DNA of 64,000 bases, taken from Phanerodontia chrysosporium (taxonomy: Eukaryota; Basidiomycota; Agaricomycetes; Polyporales; Phanerochaetaceae). The notes below the pieces were generated by a model. It was not told the origin of the DNA, ran no database searches, and saw only the letters and a program-made list of their open reading frames with translations. Position 1 is the stretch's first letter; every line of letters starts with the position of its first letter. Location: assembly GCA_001910725.1 (NCBI GenBank), contig MJGA01000003.1, positions 1,922,001-1,986,000 on the forward strand. Reading direction: 5' to 3'. A program made the translations under genes and the position numbers. Shown here in pieces: positions 9,365-21,800 of the stretch.

Positions 9365-11639
9365 TCAGTGATGAGTGGGCATATCAACGGATGCCTTGTT
9401 GCCAATAGCATCCTCCGCCTTCCAAAGTGCCGTAGTAGTCTTGTTCTGGGTGTAGAAGTCGATACCGCTGTATCGGCCGTCAGGAACACGTTTGGAGGCA
9501 CAAAGACAAACCACTGACCTCTTGCCATAGAACGGAATATCACCGAGGAAGCTGGCCTTGTTGCCGCTCCAGGAGAACATGGGGAGTGGTACCGGGATGG
9601 GCACGTTGATGCCAACCTGGCCAACCTCGACCTCGACCTCGAACTTCCGCGCAGTCGCACCGCTCTGCGTAAAGATCGCAGTGCCATTGCCGTACTTGTT
9701 AGCATTGATAATGTTCAAAGCGTCGTCGAGGGTATCTGCCGGGATGACGACAAGCACTGGACCAAAGATCTCCTCCCTACACGAGACATCAGAAGGGTGA
9801 TGCTGCAGGCTAGTGATGCACTTACTTGTAGCACCGCATGTCAGTCGTAGCCTCGATAATCGTCGCGCCTACCCAGTTTCCGTGCGGGAATTCAGGGACC
9901 TGGTGGCCGCGGCCGTCAAGGACAATCTTGCCGCCCTGCTCCTGGGCTGACGCGATGAGTCCTTCAATGCGAGCCTTGGACGCAGGAGAGATAACCGGGC
10001 CACTAGACGGGATGATTAGGAGTGAGTTAAGAAAATACAAACGGAATCTCACAAGTCAGCACCATTCTCAAAGCCCTGGCTGACCTTGAGCTTCTTTGCA
10101 CGTTCGACCAACTCGGGGATCCATTGTTGGGCATTGCCGACAAGGACGGCGACCGAGATGGCCATGCAACGTTGACCGGCAGCTACGGCACCAGTGAGGT
10201 TCCGATCGTACAAATCTTGTCTTACACTTACCTCCGAAAGCAGCTCCAATGAGTGAGTTCAAGGCGTGGTTCTTGTTGGCTGGGCAGCGGCTTAAGTTAT
10301 AGAGGATTCTGCTTGGTTGTTTTGCACTCACCATCTGGCATGATAACAGCGTGGTTCTTGGCACCCAGGTTAGCTTGCACACGCTTTCCGGTCTTACGAC
10401 CCCTAACTCAACGTCAGTACCCCGACACGAGTATGGAAAGTGACCCCACATACCTTTCGTAAATATGCTGACCAGCCCTGTCGCCTCCCACAAAGCTGAT
10501 AGCCTTGATCTTCGAATGGTCACAGATTGCATTCACAGTAGGAACAGTGCCATGAACGACGTTGAGAACACCAGGAGGCAGACCGGCACGTTGGCAAAGC
10601 TCAGCGATGATCATGGCTGCACCAGGATCACGCTCAGACGGCTTGACAATAAGCGTGTTCCCTGTCGCGATGGCCATGGGAATTGTCCAGAGGGGAATCA
10701 TCCTGAGTAACGCGTTAGCCGCATATCTTTGCGCTGGCTGGGCAAAGACTCACGCAGGGAAGTTGAATGGTGCGATGCTGCAAAGACAGTCGGATCATAA
10801 TCAAACTAAGTAGGAGCCCCAAGCCACCAGAACTTACCTAGCGCATACACCAAGGGGTAAGCGGCGGGTAGAAGTGTCCATATCCTTGCTCACTAAACAT
10901 GTGTAAGCAAGATTCAAGATGTAAATTTCGAAACGCATGCCTTCGATGGTATTGCCCAGCATAGCAGTGGGAATACCTGTTGCAGTCTCGACCACTTGCA
11001 AACCACGCAGGAGATCACCCTTTGCATCTAGGCCGGGTGCCGGGTCTGTCAATCATCCTAAGGGGTACCATAGGCTGATAAGCTCACCGGCATATGTCTT
11101 GCCTTGTTCGAGGACAATACTGCTCGCGATGGCATCTTCGTGCTTTCGCAGCAGGTGTTGGAGCCTACGTAGGAAATGTCAGCGAGTGAAGCTAGCTGTG
11201 AGTAGAAAGACTACGAACTCTAGCACAAAGCGTTGACGTGTAAGCACTGTAGAACGGCTCCACGTCTTGAACGCGTCCTGAGCCGCAGCGACTGCCTGCT
11301 CGAATTCGGAGCTTGTGGTCTCAGGTACACGACTAAGCAGAGTCTGGGACGCCTGCGATGACCGAATGTCAATGTGAAGCGTGGGTAACACTAAGGCCAT
11401 GGACGTACTGGGTCCACGACGTCGATCCAGTCCGACGTCCTGCTCTCGATAAATTCGCCACCGATGAAGTTCTTTGTGTTTCCTCCTGTCGCGCTGGTGC
11501 CCTGCCATTCTGACGAGAGCTTCTCGGCGCGTGAGCGAGCGGCAGCACTGAGCCCACTGAGGGGTGGCCGCGACGCCGACGTCACGGCATAAGAACGTGT
11601 CTGGAGGGTGCGCAGACGGGGTATAGTCCTGCGGTGCAT
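9365..11639 (-). CDS. Methylmalonate-semialdehyde dehydrogenase, mitochondrial
   Basis: CoA-acylating aldehyde dehydrogenase that turns methylmalonate or malonate semialdehyde into propionyl- or acetyl-CoA in valine catabolism. The start at 11639 gives a basic, Ser/Arg-rich N-terminus ([19 protein letters not shown]) typical of mitochondrial import. Then come [111 protein letters not shown], the catalytic-cysteine motif GQRCMAIS (about 10150), [30 protein letters not shown] and, at the end, [16 protein letters not shown]. More than ten short introns. One intron near 10938 (GAAG|GC...TTTAG) seems to use a GC donor; this keeps the family spacing in IEVSKDMD. Full length, catalytic Cys present. 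Confidence 0.93.
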
Positions 11640-12193
11640 GGTCGAGAGAGCGTGAGGGCTGCTGGTGGGCGACGCTGAGCGTGTGTTATATACTGTGGAC
11701 GCTTTCGGACGAAAGTCGACGAGCCGGATTCACGTTTCCGGGCGCAAGTCGGTCATGGGAGCGGACCTCGAGCGCGCCGCCCCATCCGCGCTCACGTGGC
11801 TCATCTCCTCGGAACTCGCGTCGGCGTTGGCGCTGTCCCGCCCCCGCTCGTCGTCGTGCCACGCAACGAGCACAGCAGCCCCGGAAGAGCCGCATACATC
11901 GACCAGCCTCGCGCGTGTGCGGCAACGCGTTGCCGTGCAAGGTGTGCCACACGGCGCACTTCTTCCAGAATACTACTGGCCCCTCGCTAAGAGGTTATCC
12001 GTCACGTGCAAAACCTTTTGATTGATTTGGCCATTATTCTTGACGACCACCATCCCACTCTCCGTCGTCCGCTCGACGGCTCAGCCTTTCGACCCGGTTT
12101 TCTACATCCTACTTAATTCATTCTTTACACTGGTCACGGCTCTCTGCCCCCCACGCTCATTTTCACCTCTAGACCTTGGCTCCGGCTGGCACG
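11640..12193. promoter_or_regulatory. Divergent spacer, dehydrogenase and KRE6/SKN1 copy 1
   Basis: 554 bases between opposed start codons, rich in C/T tracts on the plus strand near 12020-12180 as expected for 5' UTR and core promoter in basidiomycetes. Nothing else could be assigned. Confidence 0.5.
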
Positions 12194-14567
12194 ATGTCAC
12201 AACCATTCCAATCCCCGTCCACTCACAATCTCCTGTCTCCCACCGGCCCAGCTGGTGCACCGTCGATACGAACCGTCGCCAGCAATGCGTCGCTGGTGTG
12301 TTCCATCTCAACATTGTGCTACATGCTGTCCATAGTCTGACACGACGTCTATTCTTAGCGGTCGCAGAGCGACTCGCGTTACGCTATCGCCAGCGAAGGC
12401 TCGTCCAGTCCAGTGCCTCCCTCAATATCCGACAAGGTACGTTGCATCAGCGTTCACAACCCGTGTGTCTTTGTTCAGCCCAGTTTCAGTTTGCAATGTC
12501 TCCCGACCCGTCGTCCTGGGGCGGCGATTTGTCGCCGAATTTCCGCGAGCCTGACGACGAGCTGCACAACCCGGACCCTAAGCGGGACCGCAAAAGCGAC
12601 AAAGGAGGCACGATATTTACCTCCCGTGGCATTGCAAACCTGGGATGTTTGGTGATCCTCTTTGGTGGAATGGGAATGCTCTTGTGAGTTGCAGTAGTTA
12701 TGGATATGTGTTGTGACGCTCAAGCAGGTCTTTGGTGCAGCGCTGGATACCCTCTCATCTCCCACTTCACCAAGAAGGAGCAAACTACCTTCGGCGGATT
12801 CAACCTTGGTGGCACCAACGCCACGGGCCAGGTACGTCATGAGCGCGTCTGGAATTACGGCCCGATGTCAACTCTATTTCCCAGGTGCCCAAGATCCCAG
12901 GCAACTGGGGTCTTGTTGATCTTGATACGCCCAAGGAAGCCTATACCAAGGTCGACTATGTCACCGGCAAGACCTGGGAGCTCATCTTCAGCGACGAGTT
13001 CAACGTTGATGGCCGCACGTTCTATCCTGGAGACGATCCGTACTGGGAGGCAGTTGACCTGCACTACTGGCAGACGAACAACATGGAGTGGTATGACCCT
13101 GCAGCCATCACTACCAGGAATGGATCATTGGAAATCACGCTGTCAAAGAAGGAGACGCACGGGTTAGACTATCAGGGCGGCATGATGTCGACATGGAACA
13201 AATTCTGTTTCACTGGCGGTCTCATTGAGACCTCCGTTGTCCTTCCCGGTGCAAACAACATCGTAGGCCTCTGGCCCGCCATTTGGACAATGGGCAACTT
13301 GGGTCGGGCCGGTTATGGTGCGAGTCTCGAGGGCATGGTAAGGAGATTCTTTTCGGCCGAAATCGCATCTGCTGATGCTTTGGATATAGTGGCCTTATAC
13401 CTATGACTCTTGCGATGTCGGCACGGTTGCTAATCAGACCTTGAACGGCCTTCCCATTGCGGCCACGGAGAACGGCGACCCTAGCAATGGTGGCGTGCTG
13501 TCCTTCTTGCCCGGTCAGCGCCTGTCACGTTGCACATGCCCGGGCGAGTCGCACCCTGGCCCTGTTCACTCCGATGGCACCTACGTCGGCCGCTCCGCGC
13601 CTGAAATCGATATCTTCGAAGCCACGGTATGCCCGAAAGTGTATCTGCTAAGTCAGACGATGTCTCATGCTTTGCAATACAGATGGGCGGTGATCCGCTG
13701 CAGGGTCAGGTTTCTCAGTCCGGACAGTGGGGCGTGAGTTGTCGCGCTACGTTGCTTCTGATATCAACTGACAGTGGTTGTAGCCCTTCAATGCCGAGTA
13801 TCACTGGTTCAACACTTCGGCGAACCTCATCATTCCTAACACCACTCTCACTGAGCTGAACCCCTACATGGGTGGTGCCTTCCAGCAGGCTACCTCTGGT
13901 TTGACGTTCACTAGTAAGTTCCATGTTGCCCGAGTAGAAACATCGTCTAACATCATGTTTAGACCAGGAGGCCTATGAAAGGACTGGTAATGTGTACTCC
14001 GTTTATGGCGTGCAATACCAACCCGGTTTCGACGATGCTGTAGGTGTCTGTGGCAGTTGAGGCCGAAGTTCTAGCTAACTCAATCACTATAGTACATTGC
14101 CTGGATTGCCGACGGCAAGATGGCGTGGCAACTGAACCAACCAGGCATGGCTGCCGATCCTCGCGTCGAGATCGGGTCTCGTCCTGTGCCTCAGGAGCCA
14201 ATGGTATGCGAGCCGTTCATTCAATGGATTTTTATTGACCTTATTTCTAGTACATCATTGCCAACTTGGGAATGTCGAGGAACTTCGGTTTCGTCGATCT
14301 TGACCACATCATCTTCCCCACGACTATGAAGGTAGACTGGATCCGTGTCTACCAGGACCCGGACCGCAAGAACATTGGATGCGACCCGGAGGACTTCCCT
14401 ACCGCAGCCTACATCAACGAGTGCGTCCTCCCACTCCCAGGCGAGAGATATGTTGTGCTGACTAGGTCCCCAGGTACATCGAGGCGTATACCAACCCCAA
14501 CCTGACTACATGGCGTGACGATTACGGGCAGCCGTTCCCCAAGAACAGTTTCCTGGGGGAGTGCTGA
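12194..14567 (+). CDS. KRE6/SKN1-type beta-glucan synthesis protein (GH16), copy 1
   Basis: Type II membrane protein of the secretory pathway required for beta-1,6-glucan in the cell wall. The start at 12194 (MSQPFQSPSTHNLLSP) opens a Ser/Pro-rich cytosolic tail of about 110 residues. It includes NPDPKRDRKSDKGG just before the single transmembrane segment NLGCLVILFGGMGMLLF (about 12633-12760). The lumenal GH16 domain follows: SDEFNVDGRTFYPGDDPYWE, GGMMSTWNKFCFTGGLIE, GLWPAIWTMGNLGRAGYG, the acidic catalytic motif SAPEIDIFEA (about 13590-13620), YERTGNVYSVYGVQYQPGFD, LGMSRNFGFVDLDHI and the C-terminal TTWRDDYGQPFPKNSFLGEC. At least ten introns; no frame break. A paralogue with the same exon plan lies on the opposite strand at 38564-40850. 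Confidence 0.93.
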
Positions 14568-15046
14568 TCATTTCTCGTGCATCAAGACACATGACTCTAG
14601 ACTGCTTGCTCCTTCATCGACATCACTCTGCATTCGCGCGCTTTCCACTGCATTCATTCTTGGCATAATTTTCAGGAGGCATACCCACATCACCGCACTT
14701 GTTTCACATTAGGATATGGTCTCGTGCTTGTTCAATGCATTCTTAATATGAGGTGAACATATAGCTCTTCGTGTGGGTGTGCGACGCACAGGTGGTTCAC
14801 GCGTCAATACGCGCAGGCTCGCGCTCGTAAATTCGTTTAGCCGCCGGTATACCTTGCTCCCCTCCATCCATCACTTGAGCTTCGACTTTGACGGGGACCG
14901 CTTTGAACAAGCGTTATGTTCACGTTCCCTGTCTAATACGTCCTTGCTTCCAATCCTAAGCTCATTCGGTCGTACTCGCACAGCCTCGATAGGGGGATCA
15001 ATAATTCTCCTGGCAGGAATTCGACGTACCATTAATTTCGCGGACC
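14568..15046. other. Spacer between KRE6/SKN1 copy 1 and the Myb-like gene
   Basis: 479 bases: the 3' UTR of the glucan gene and the promoter of the next plus-strand gene. No coding signal, repeat or RNA gene seen. Confidence 0.5.
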
Positions 15047-16656
15047 ATGAACAACATCAATCCGTCGGTATACATTCAGCTCGGTGCTCTCATGAGCCAA
15101 AGCGGTCTCAACGCGGTTGGAGGAACCGCTCCCATGGCCTCTACGTCTCAAATTCCCCAGCCAGCCCAACAACCTCCTGCTCAACAGTCTATCGCGCTTC
15201 CCCAGAGTGTGCCGGACCTGTTCTCGATCCTCGGCCTGACACAAAGCGGCAGCAGCTCTTCTGTGTCCTTTAGTGGCGTGCTAAATAGCGCTGTGGTTGG
15301 TTCATGCCCAACGGACGACGACCTGATTATCAGTGCTTTGCGGGACAGTGGCGCGAAGGGATGGACGTACAGACAAGCTCTGGAGAACCTGCATGGGGTA
15401 CGTAGCCACAAACCCGATTTGACTTTCGCTGAAGAACTTGATATATATTCGAACAGGTACACAATCATACTGCTAGCCAGTGGAAAGATTATTATCTCGA
15501 CCATGCGCACCGCATCAATGACTTGCTGCTTCACCGCAATAGCGAACGGATCGTGGCGAAAAAGCCAGACATAGACTCGATATCTCGGAATGGTACTTCC
15601 AATGACCACGGAACCCAGAGCGCGTCCCCCGTGAGGATCAAGCATGAACGCCTCCATCCTGTCGACCGTGAGCGAACAGAATCCAGAGTTCGTATCAAGC
15701 TCGAGCGCACAGACAAAGCCAAAGGAAAAGCCGCGCGTCGCGGACGCCTTCGCCTCCTCGTCGCCCTGTAAAGAGGGGAAATAAATATATGTTCACTGAT
15801 GAAGATCGCGAGTGGTTTGTGCGCTATGTGAACTATCGCCTGAAGGAAGACCCCAACTTGAAGAAGTTGGATCTATGTGCCGAAGCGGGAAAGAAAGTAG
15901 GTTCACTGCGCATTCGTACTGACACCAATTACTCATGTCGTCTCAGGCCCCTCACCATTCATCGAACTCTTGGCTGAGTCATTGGTCGCAGCAGCGCGAT
16001 TATTATGATGCGCGCATCCCACGATACCATGACCACCCCTCGAGAGTAGAGCCTGCAACAGACAGTTCATCGAGCTCAAGTGAAGATGACGGTGAAGAGA
16101 ACGACAACAATGCCTCAGAATATACGAGCAGCAGATCGGACTCAACTGAGGACACGGATTCCGAGGAGGACATCAAGCGCATGAGTGGTGCCGGCGAAAC
16201 GTTGAATAATGCTGACCGCAGAGTCATCGCTCGGTGGATCGCTTCACATGGGGCCGAATGGGATAACATGTCCTTTAATGACCGATGGGATCCCATTGCA
16301 AAACTGGTATGTAACAGTCGAAACTGTCGTTCTTTCATCCTTCCGTTGACAGCCATACTTGTGTAGTATCCTCAACGCAACGCCAAGGCGTGGGGTCAAA
16401 TTGTCTCCAATCACTCGAAAGGTAGCCTTGCACTTTCGCACACTCACATCATTGACTGAAAACTGGTGCAGCAATCCATATCCTTGCTCGTGAATATCGC
16501 CGAAGGAATGATGCCCGCACGTCTGTGCTCTCGCAGAGAGCTGTACCAAGTTGGGCGAAGAAACCAGTCTCTTCTGGTGGCCTGAAGCGAGTGCGTACAC
16601 GAGATGCAGAAGATGGCCAGTCGTCTAAGCGGACGCGAGACGAGTCTTCATCATGA
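15047..16656 (+). CDS. Protein with three Myb-like (Rap1-type) modules
   Basis: Putative nuclear DNA- or chromatin-binding protein; function unknown. Three helix-rich modules can be seen. The first is TDDDLIISALRDSGAKGWTY with HNHTASQWKDYYLDHAHRIN. The second is YMFTDEDREWFVRYVNYRLK followed, after an intron, by APHHSSNSWLSHWSQQRDYY. The third is NADRRVIARWIASHGAEWDN with YPQRNAKAWGQIVSNHSKAI. The second resembles the Rap1/TERF2IP Myb domain (TDEDREW...SWxSHW). Linkers are disordered, with a Ser/Asp/Glu block at about 16065-16170, and the C-terminus is basic (KRTRDESSS). The exon joining module 1 to module 2 needs an intron of about 50 bases from GTGAGG (near 15631) to ATCCAG; this is the only join that puts PSPPRRPVKRGNKYMFTDED in frame. 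Start at 15047; the next gene begins 289 bases after the stop. Confidence 0.7.
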
Positions 16657-16945
16657 TGCTCCCTGCTCCCATCTGTTCGTTCTGTACTATTACACTCACG
16701 GTTCGTTATACTTGCCGCATGTATCCCTTGTTTTAGTAGTCTACATAATGTAGTCGTCGCCACCGTGAACGGTTTTTCCGCCGAAGCTCTGCGGCAGTCG
16801 CGAGGCAAGAGCCACGTGTGAGGTGGATCGATGGGGCATATAGTAGCAGCGCGTAATATCAAGTTCCCCTCTCCTTGCCAGCAACCAGCAACCTCTGTCT
16901 CCCCTCGTCGACGTCCTCTACTCACTTACACACACATAATCTACC

Positions 16946-18613
16946 ATGGATGAAGAATACGACGTAATGCACCGTCTGCTGTCACCTTGCGCGCGGCCTA
17001 CTCACCGCGATCACTCTGCAGGTCATCGTGCTCGGTACTGGCTTGACCGAATGTATCCTCTCCGGCCTGCTCTCCGTCGAGGGCAAGAAGGTCCTACACA
17101 TGGATCGCAACGACTATTACGGTGGTGACAGTGCTAGTCTCAACCTCACCCAGGTGCGTACCGCTTCACAGCACCTCGAGCATCCCCACCGATACTGCGA
17201 CTACGACAGCTGTACCGCAAGTTCCGCCCAGACCAGGCACCGCCCGCCGAGCTGGGACGCGACCGCGACTATGCCGTCGACTTGATCCCCAAGTTCATCA
17301 TCGCGTCTGGAGAGCTCACAAAGATCCTTGTCCACACCGACGTCACCCGCTATCTCGAGTTCAAGCAGATCGCGGGCTCCTTTGTGTACCGCGATGGCAA
17401 GATCTCCAAGGTCCCCAGTAACGAGATGGAGGCCGTCCGGAGTCCCCTCATGGGTCTCTTTGAGAAGCGGCGGGCGAAGAAGTTCTTCGAGTTCCTTCAG
17501 GGGTGGAAGGACGAGGACCCTGCTACTCACCAGGGTACGTTACACCACGAATTGCGTAGACCGAGGACCCTTGACCAATACTTGGCAGGTATTGACTTGG
17601 ACAAGGACACCATGAACACTGTCTACCAGAAGTTCGGCCTTGAGCCCGGTACCCAAGACTTCATCGGTCACGCCATGGCGCTCTACCTCACGGACGAGTA
17701 AGACATTCAGAGTAATAATGTCCCGGCATTGTCTAACACATCCCGTAGCTACAAGAACAAGCCCGCTCGCCCCACATACGAGCGCATCATTCTGTACACG
17801 TCTTCGATGGCGCGGTACGGCAAGTCGCCATACATTTACCCTCTGTACGGTCTCGGCGAGCTGCCGCAGTCCTTCGCACGTCTCAGTGCCATCTACGGCG
17901 GTACCTACATGCTGGACAAGGCGATTGATGAGATCGTCACCGACGAGAACGGCAAGTTCGTCGGTGTGCGGAGCGGTAATGAGACCGTGAAGGCTAAGCA
18001 GGTCGTCGGCGACCCGAGCTACTTCGGCGCTGGCCAGACAACGGAGGGCAAGCAGCGGGTGCTCGAAGAAGGCAAGGTCATTCGTGCCATCTGCATCCTC
18101 AAGCACCCGATTCCCGGCACGGATGATGCAGACAGTGCCCAGATCATCATCCCCCAGAACCAGGTTGGCAGGAAGAACGGTAAGCACATCCCTGTTCCGC
18201 TTTCGGGGTCTGTACTAAAATGCCGTGTCAGACATTTACATTGCCATGGTCTCCTCGACGCACAATGTCTGCGCGAAGGACGTTTACATTGCCATCGTCT
18301 CGACCATCGTCGAAACCGACAAGCCAGAGCTCGAGATCCAGCCCGGTCTGCAGCTTCTCGGCCAGATTCATGATAAGTGAGTGGTCTCACGCCATCTTGT
18401 CATTCACACCCTCATGTATTCTCCAGGTTCGTTTCCGTCAGCCCGCTGTACACACCAGCGACGTCGGGTACGGAGGACAACATCTTCGTTACTCGCTCGT
18501 ACGATGCGACGTCACACTTCGAGACCGTTGTCGAGGATGTGCACGATGTCTGGAAGCGCATGATTGGCAAGGATCTCGTGCTGAAGAAGCGCGAGGTTAA
18601 CGTCGAGGCATAG
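16946..18613 (+). CDS. GDI1: Rab GDP-dissociation inhibitor
   Basis: Cytosolic chaperone that extracts prenylated GDP-bound Rab GTPases from membranes and recycles them in vesicle traffic. A very short coding first exon (MDEEYD, 16946-16963) is spliced to [18 protein letters not shown], the dinucleotide-binding-like start of the GDI/REP fold, followed by [19 protein letters not shown]. Later exons hold [93 protein letters not shown] and, near the end, [19 protein letters not shown]. No frame break was found, and the length (about 445 residues) and order match the family. It converges with RAV1 198 bases downstream. Confidence 0.96.
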
Positions 18614-18811
18614 GCTACTGTTATTCACACTACACTTACGTTATCTCTGTTCTCTGACTCTCCGGTATCAGTTTAATCATCTTCATCGTGTACAAACAAC
18701 AGATAAATCATAGTCACCTAGTCATGGAGGTTGCAACGTGTCCTGGAACTCGGAAAGAAATAAATGAATGTTGATACAGATTCTCTCAGGATGGTTATGA
18801 AAGCTGATTCA

Positions 18812-21800
18812 TTAGAAAAACGCATTCATGTCAAACTCTGGTACTTGTACATCCTGTTTAGCGGACTTCAGCAGTCGTCCCATACCGGCCTTTCTGGCAA
18901 CCAGGTCTCCATCGTTCTCCTTGAGAACTTCTCCTTCGCCTGACACAGCAGTCTCGCCGGATGTTCTCAGGGTAGGAGAGGCGGATCGAGTAGGTGGCTC
19001 TGTGGGAATGTCCATGTCGATCTTCATGACCGATTGGCGACGCATGGCAGGTTCCAACGCGAAGCGGGCCACGGTGGGGCTCGGCGGACGGCGGATGATG
19101 GCGAGTCGTGCACAACAGTCGACGGTCTCTCGAAGGACCATGTCCGCACGAGATCGAGGGCCAGCGCGTGACACCCTGGCGGCTTCCGCATGAGACTTGT
19201 GAGACAGCAACGGCATTCGCGACTCACCCATCCTGCAGAAGACACGTGCGATCTGTAGGACGAAGTTGAACTCTGTCCTGCCCGAGATCTCGCTGGTGCC
19301 CTTCGCCGTCTGCAACGTCTTGAGCTTGAGCTGGGAAAACAACAGCGCAAGACTAGGGTCATCGTAGTGCGACTCGCCAATCTCGGTGATGGCAGTCCAC
19401 ACATTGGCTATGTCGCTTAGAGGCGTCTGAAACAGGGTGTCAGACTATGGTGAGACCGAGAACAAGGTGCACTTACCACCAAAATTCGAACTGCAAGGTC
19501 CCGGCGGTGCAACATCCAGAACGCCCAACTTGCGAGCCAGCGGTTGCCTTCCCTGAATGCTGTCGGGATGACTGTAGACTCCAGGATGTTTCTCAAGATG
19601 GGACCGTCGTCGTTGCCTTCGACCACCCTGGCAAGCGCGATAGCCAGCTGGAAGTCCTGGAGATTCCTCAAGCATACATTCACAGCGTCCTTCAGGCTGC
19701 CACCGAGTAGGAAGAACGCTGCTGCGTATTCTACAGTATCTCCATGAGCATCAGTTCGTTCGCAAAGTTATATGGGTCCCTCACCAAATCTCCGCTTACT
19801 GAGAAGGGCAAAAGCGTTCTTCAACGCGGCCGTCCTCCAGCGCGGCTGCGAAAAGTCGTTGTTGAGGAACTTGAGCATAAGGTTCTGCTCCTTGTGCCAT
19901 GACGCCTGTCGCCACAGCCCATGGACCAGCTTGACCTTGCCAAGTGCGAAATAGAACAGACTGCACTCAGTTGGGTCGCGGTTGTCACCAGCCATGTACT
20001 GGTTGCGCGCGATCACTTCCATGTGATTTTTCTAGAGGTCAAGCAATGAGTGTCGTCGTGAGACGTCGCTGTTAAGAACAGAACTCACCATCGTCTCTGT
20101 TGAGCGCAACCAGATGTACACGCCCAGCGCCCTTGCATCCGACCAGCGCATTTTCTGGCCATCGCAGGACGCTACTGAGGCCGAGAGCAAGAGTTCCTGG
20201 CTCTCGCTATGGAATGCCCACAAAATGTCCCGGTATCGTAGCCTCTCACGCTTGCGTGGTCTACCGGAGACACCCCCGTTTGAGCTCGGGGAGGTGGGAG
20301 ATGACAAACGACGGTTAAAGATGTAGAACACACGCATGGTGATCAGGTAACGCAGGCCATTGGAGTCTAAGGCACGGCGCTGCTGCTCAATCTGCACAGA
20401 TTATGAGCGAATGCCAGGCTGAGGTCTAGAGAAGGAACTGACCTCTAGGGTGGCTTGTATAAGCACTATGAGAGCCTCCATCTCGTTTGGCGTGAGATGT
20501 GGAAGCGGCTCTTCTTCCAATTGCTCAACCAGTTTCTGGACCAGCACCGAGGAGAACTCTTCTCCGTCCGAGCTGACAGCGGGTTACTACCAAGTTTGTA
20601 ACTGAAGAAACTATTTACTTACTCGTCTTCCGCACCGGGAGCAGCAAACAAACTTGTGTAACGCGGCTTGGAGAACGCGAGAGCCTTTAATCGAGTATCA
20701 GCCACAGCCACTTGTCGAGAAGAGTCAGACGACAGACAGTTCGCGTTGCACCGTCCTTTTTCAAGAACTCATCTATTGGCAGCGGTTTCCACTCGTGAGT
20801 GTCTCTCGTCCACCTCACGTTTCTGGCCAAATTTATGATGATATTCTTGACCAACTCCACCTTTTCTGAGAGGGAAAAAGAACCACTGTTAGAATCGTCC
20901 TTGGTAACACACAGTAAAAACATACCCCAAAGCAAACATTGAAGAATCATTTGTGGGTGGTACTCGTCCAGCGGCCCGTTATGACGTGCGACATGCTCGA
21001 ACAAGCTCTCTTCGCAGTTTTCGCCTCGGGCAGGTGGCTGTCCATACAACGACATGAGATGACCAGCACCTATCAGCAAAGTGCCTCCTTTCAGCCATAT
21101 CGAGTCGTTGATCTGGTGGGGGATGGTGCTAGCGATAGTCAGCCACAGTGCGGGGATATGCGTAGACGAGTGCACTCACTTGGTCAAGTCAACCTTCCAG
21201 CATATGCCCCAACCGGGAGTGTCGTCGAAGTAGGTCATGCGTTGCTGGCAGAGCAGCTCCACCCGATGGGCGAATCCGACAGCGAGTATTGATTGACCGT
21301 CTGGGGTGGCGGTCCAATCCAAGTCAAGGATAGGGTCCGAAGAGCTAAATATTGTCAATGTCGAGTATACCGGGCCACAAAAGAGCTTACCTGTATGTCT
21401 GCCGATATTCCAAACCCGTGGCGAACTCGGACTCAGTTGAGTTCCAGATGGTGATCTCCTGTCCTTCACCAGCCTTGCATACTTCATATCGCATGTGAGT
21501 CAAGTGGAGTAGTCTACCTAAACTGCTGCTTACCGAGGATAGTCTTCTTCGCTGAGCTGCATGCAGCCATGAGAATGTCTGTTCTCTTCGTCCGCACGTG
21601 CCCAGTGCACTTCCACGATGCAGGCCTTACGGATACGTCTGGCATCCAGAACCCGAGATCCCCGTTTTCCGCAACGCTAAGCAACGCGTCGTGTGAACCG
21701 ATGTATGCATCCAAGCGGCCCGGAATAGACCACGCCATTGGGTCGACAGGAACAAGCGTCTTGAGAGGGGACTTCACGGGCAGCGAGGTTTCTGAGTGAA

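Noticed and set aside
17540..18187. Minus-strand frame of 215 codons
   Set aside because: Antisense to conserved GDI exons; Leu/Val/Asp-rich shadow.
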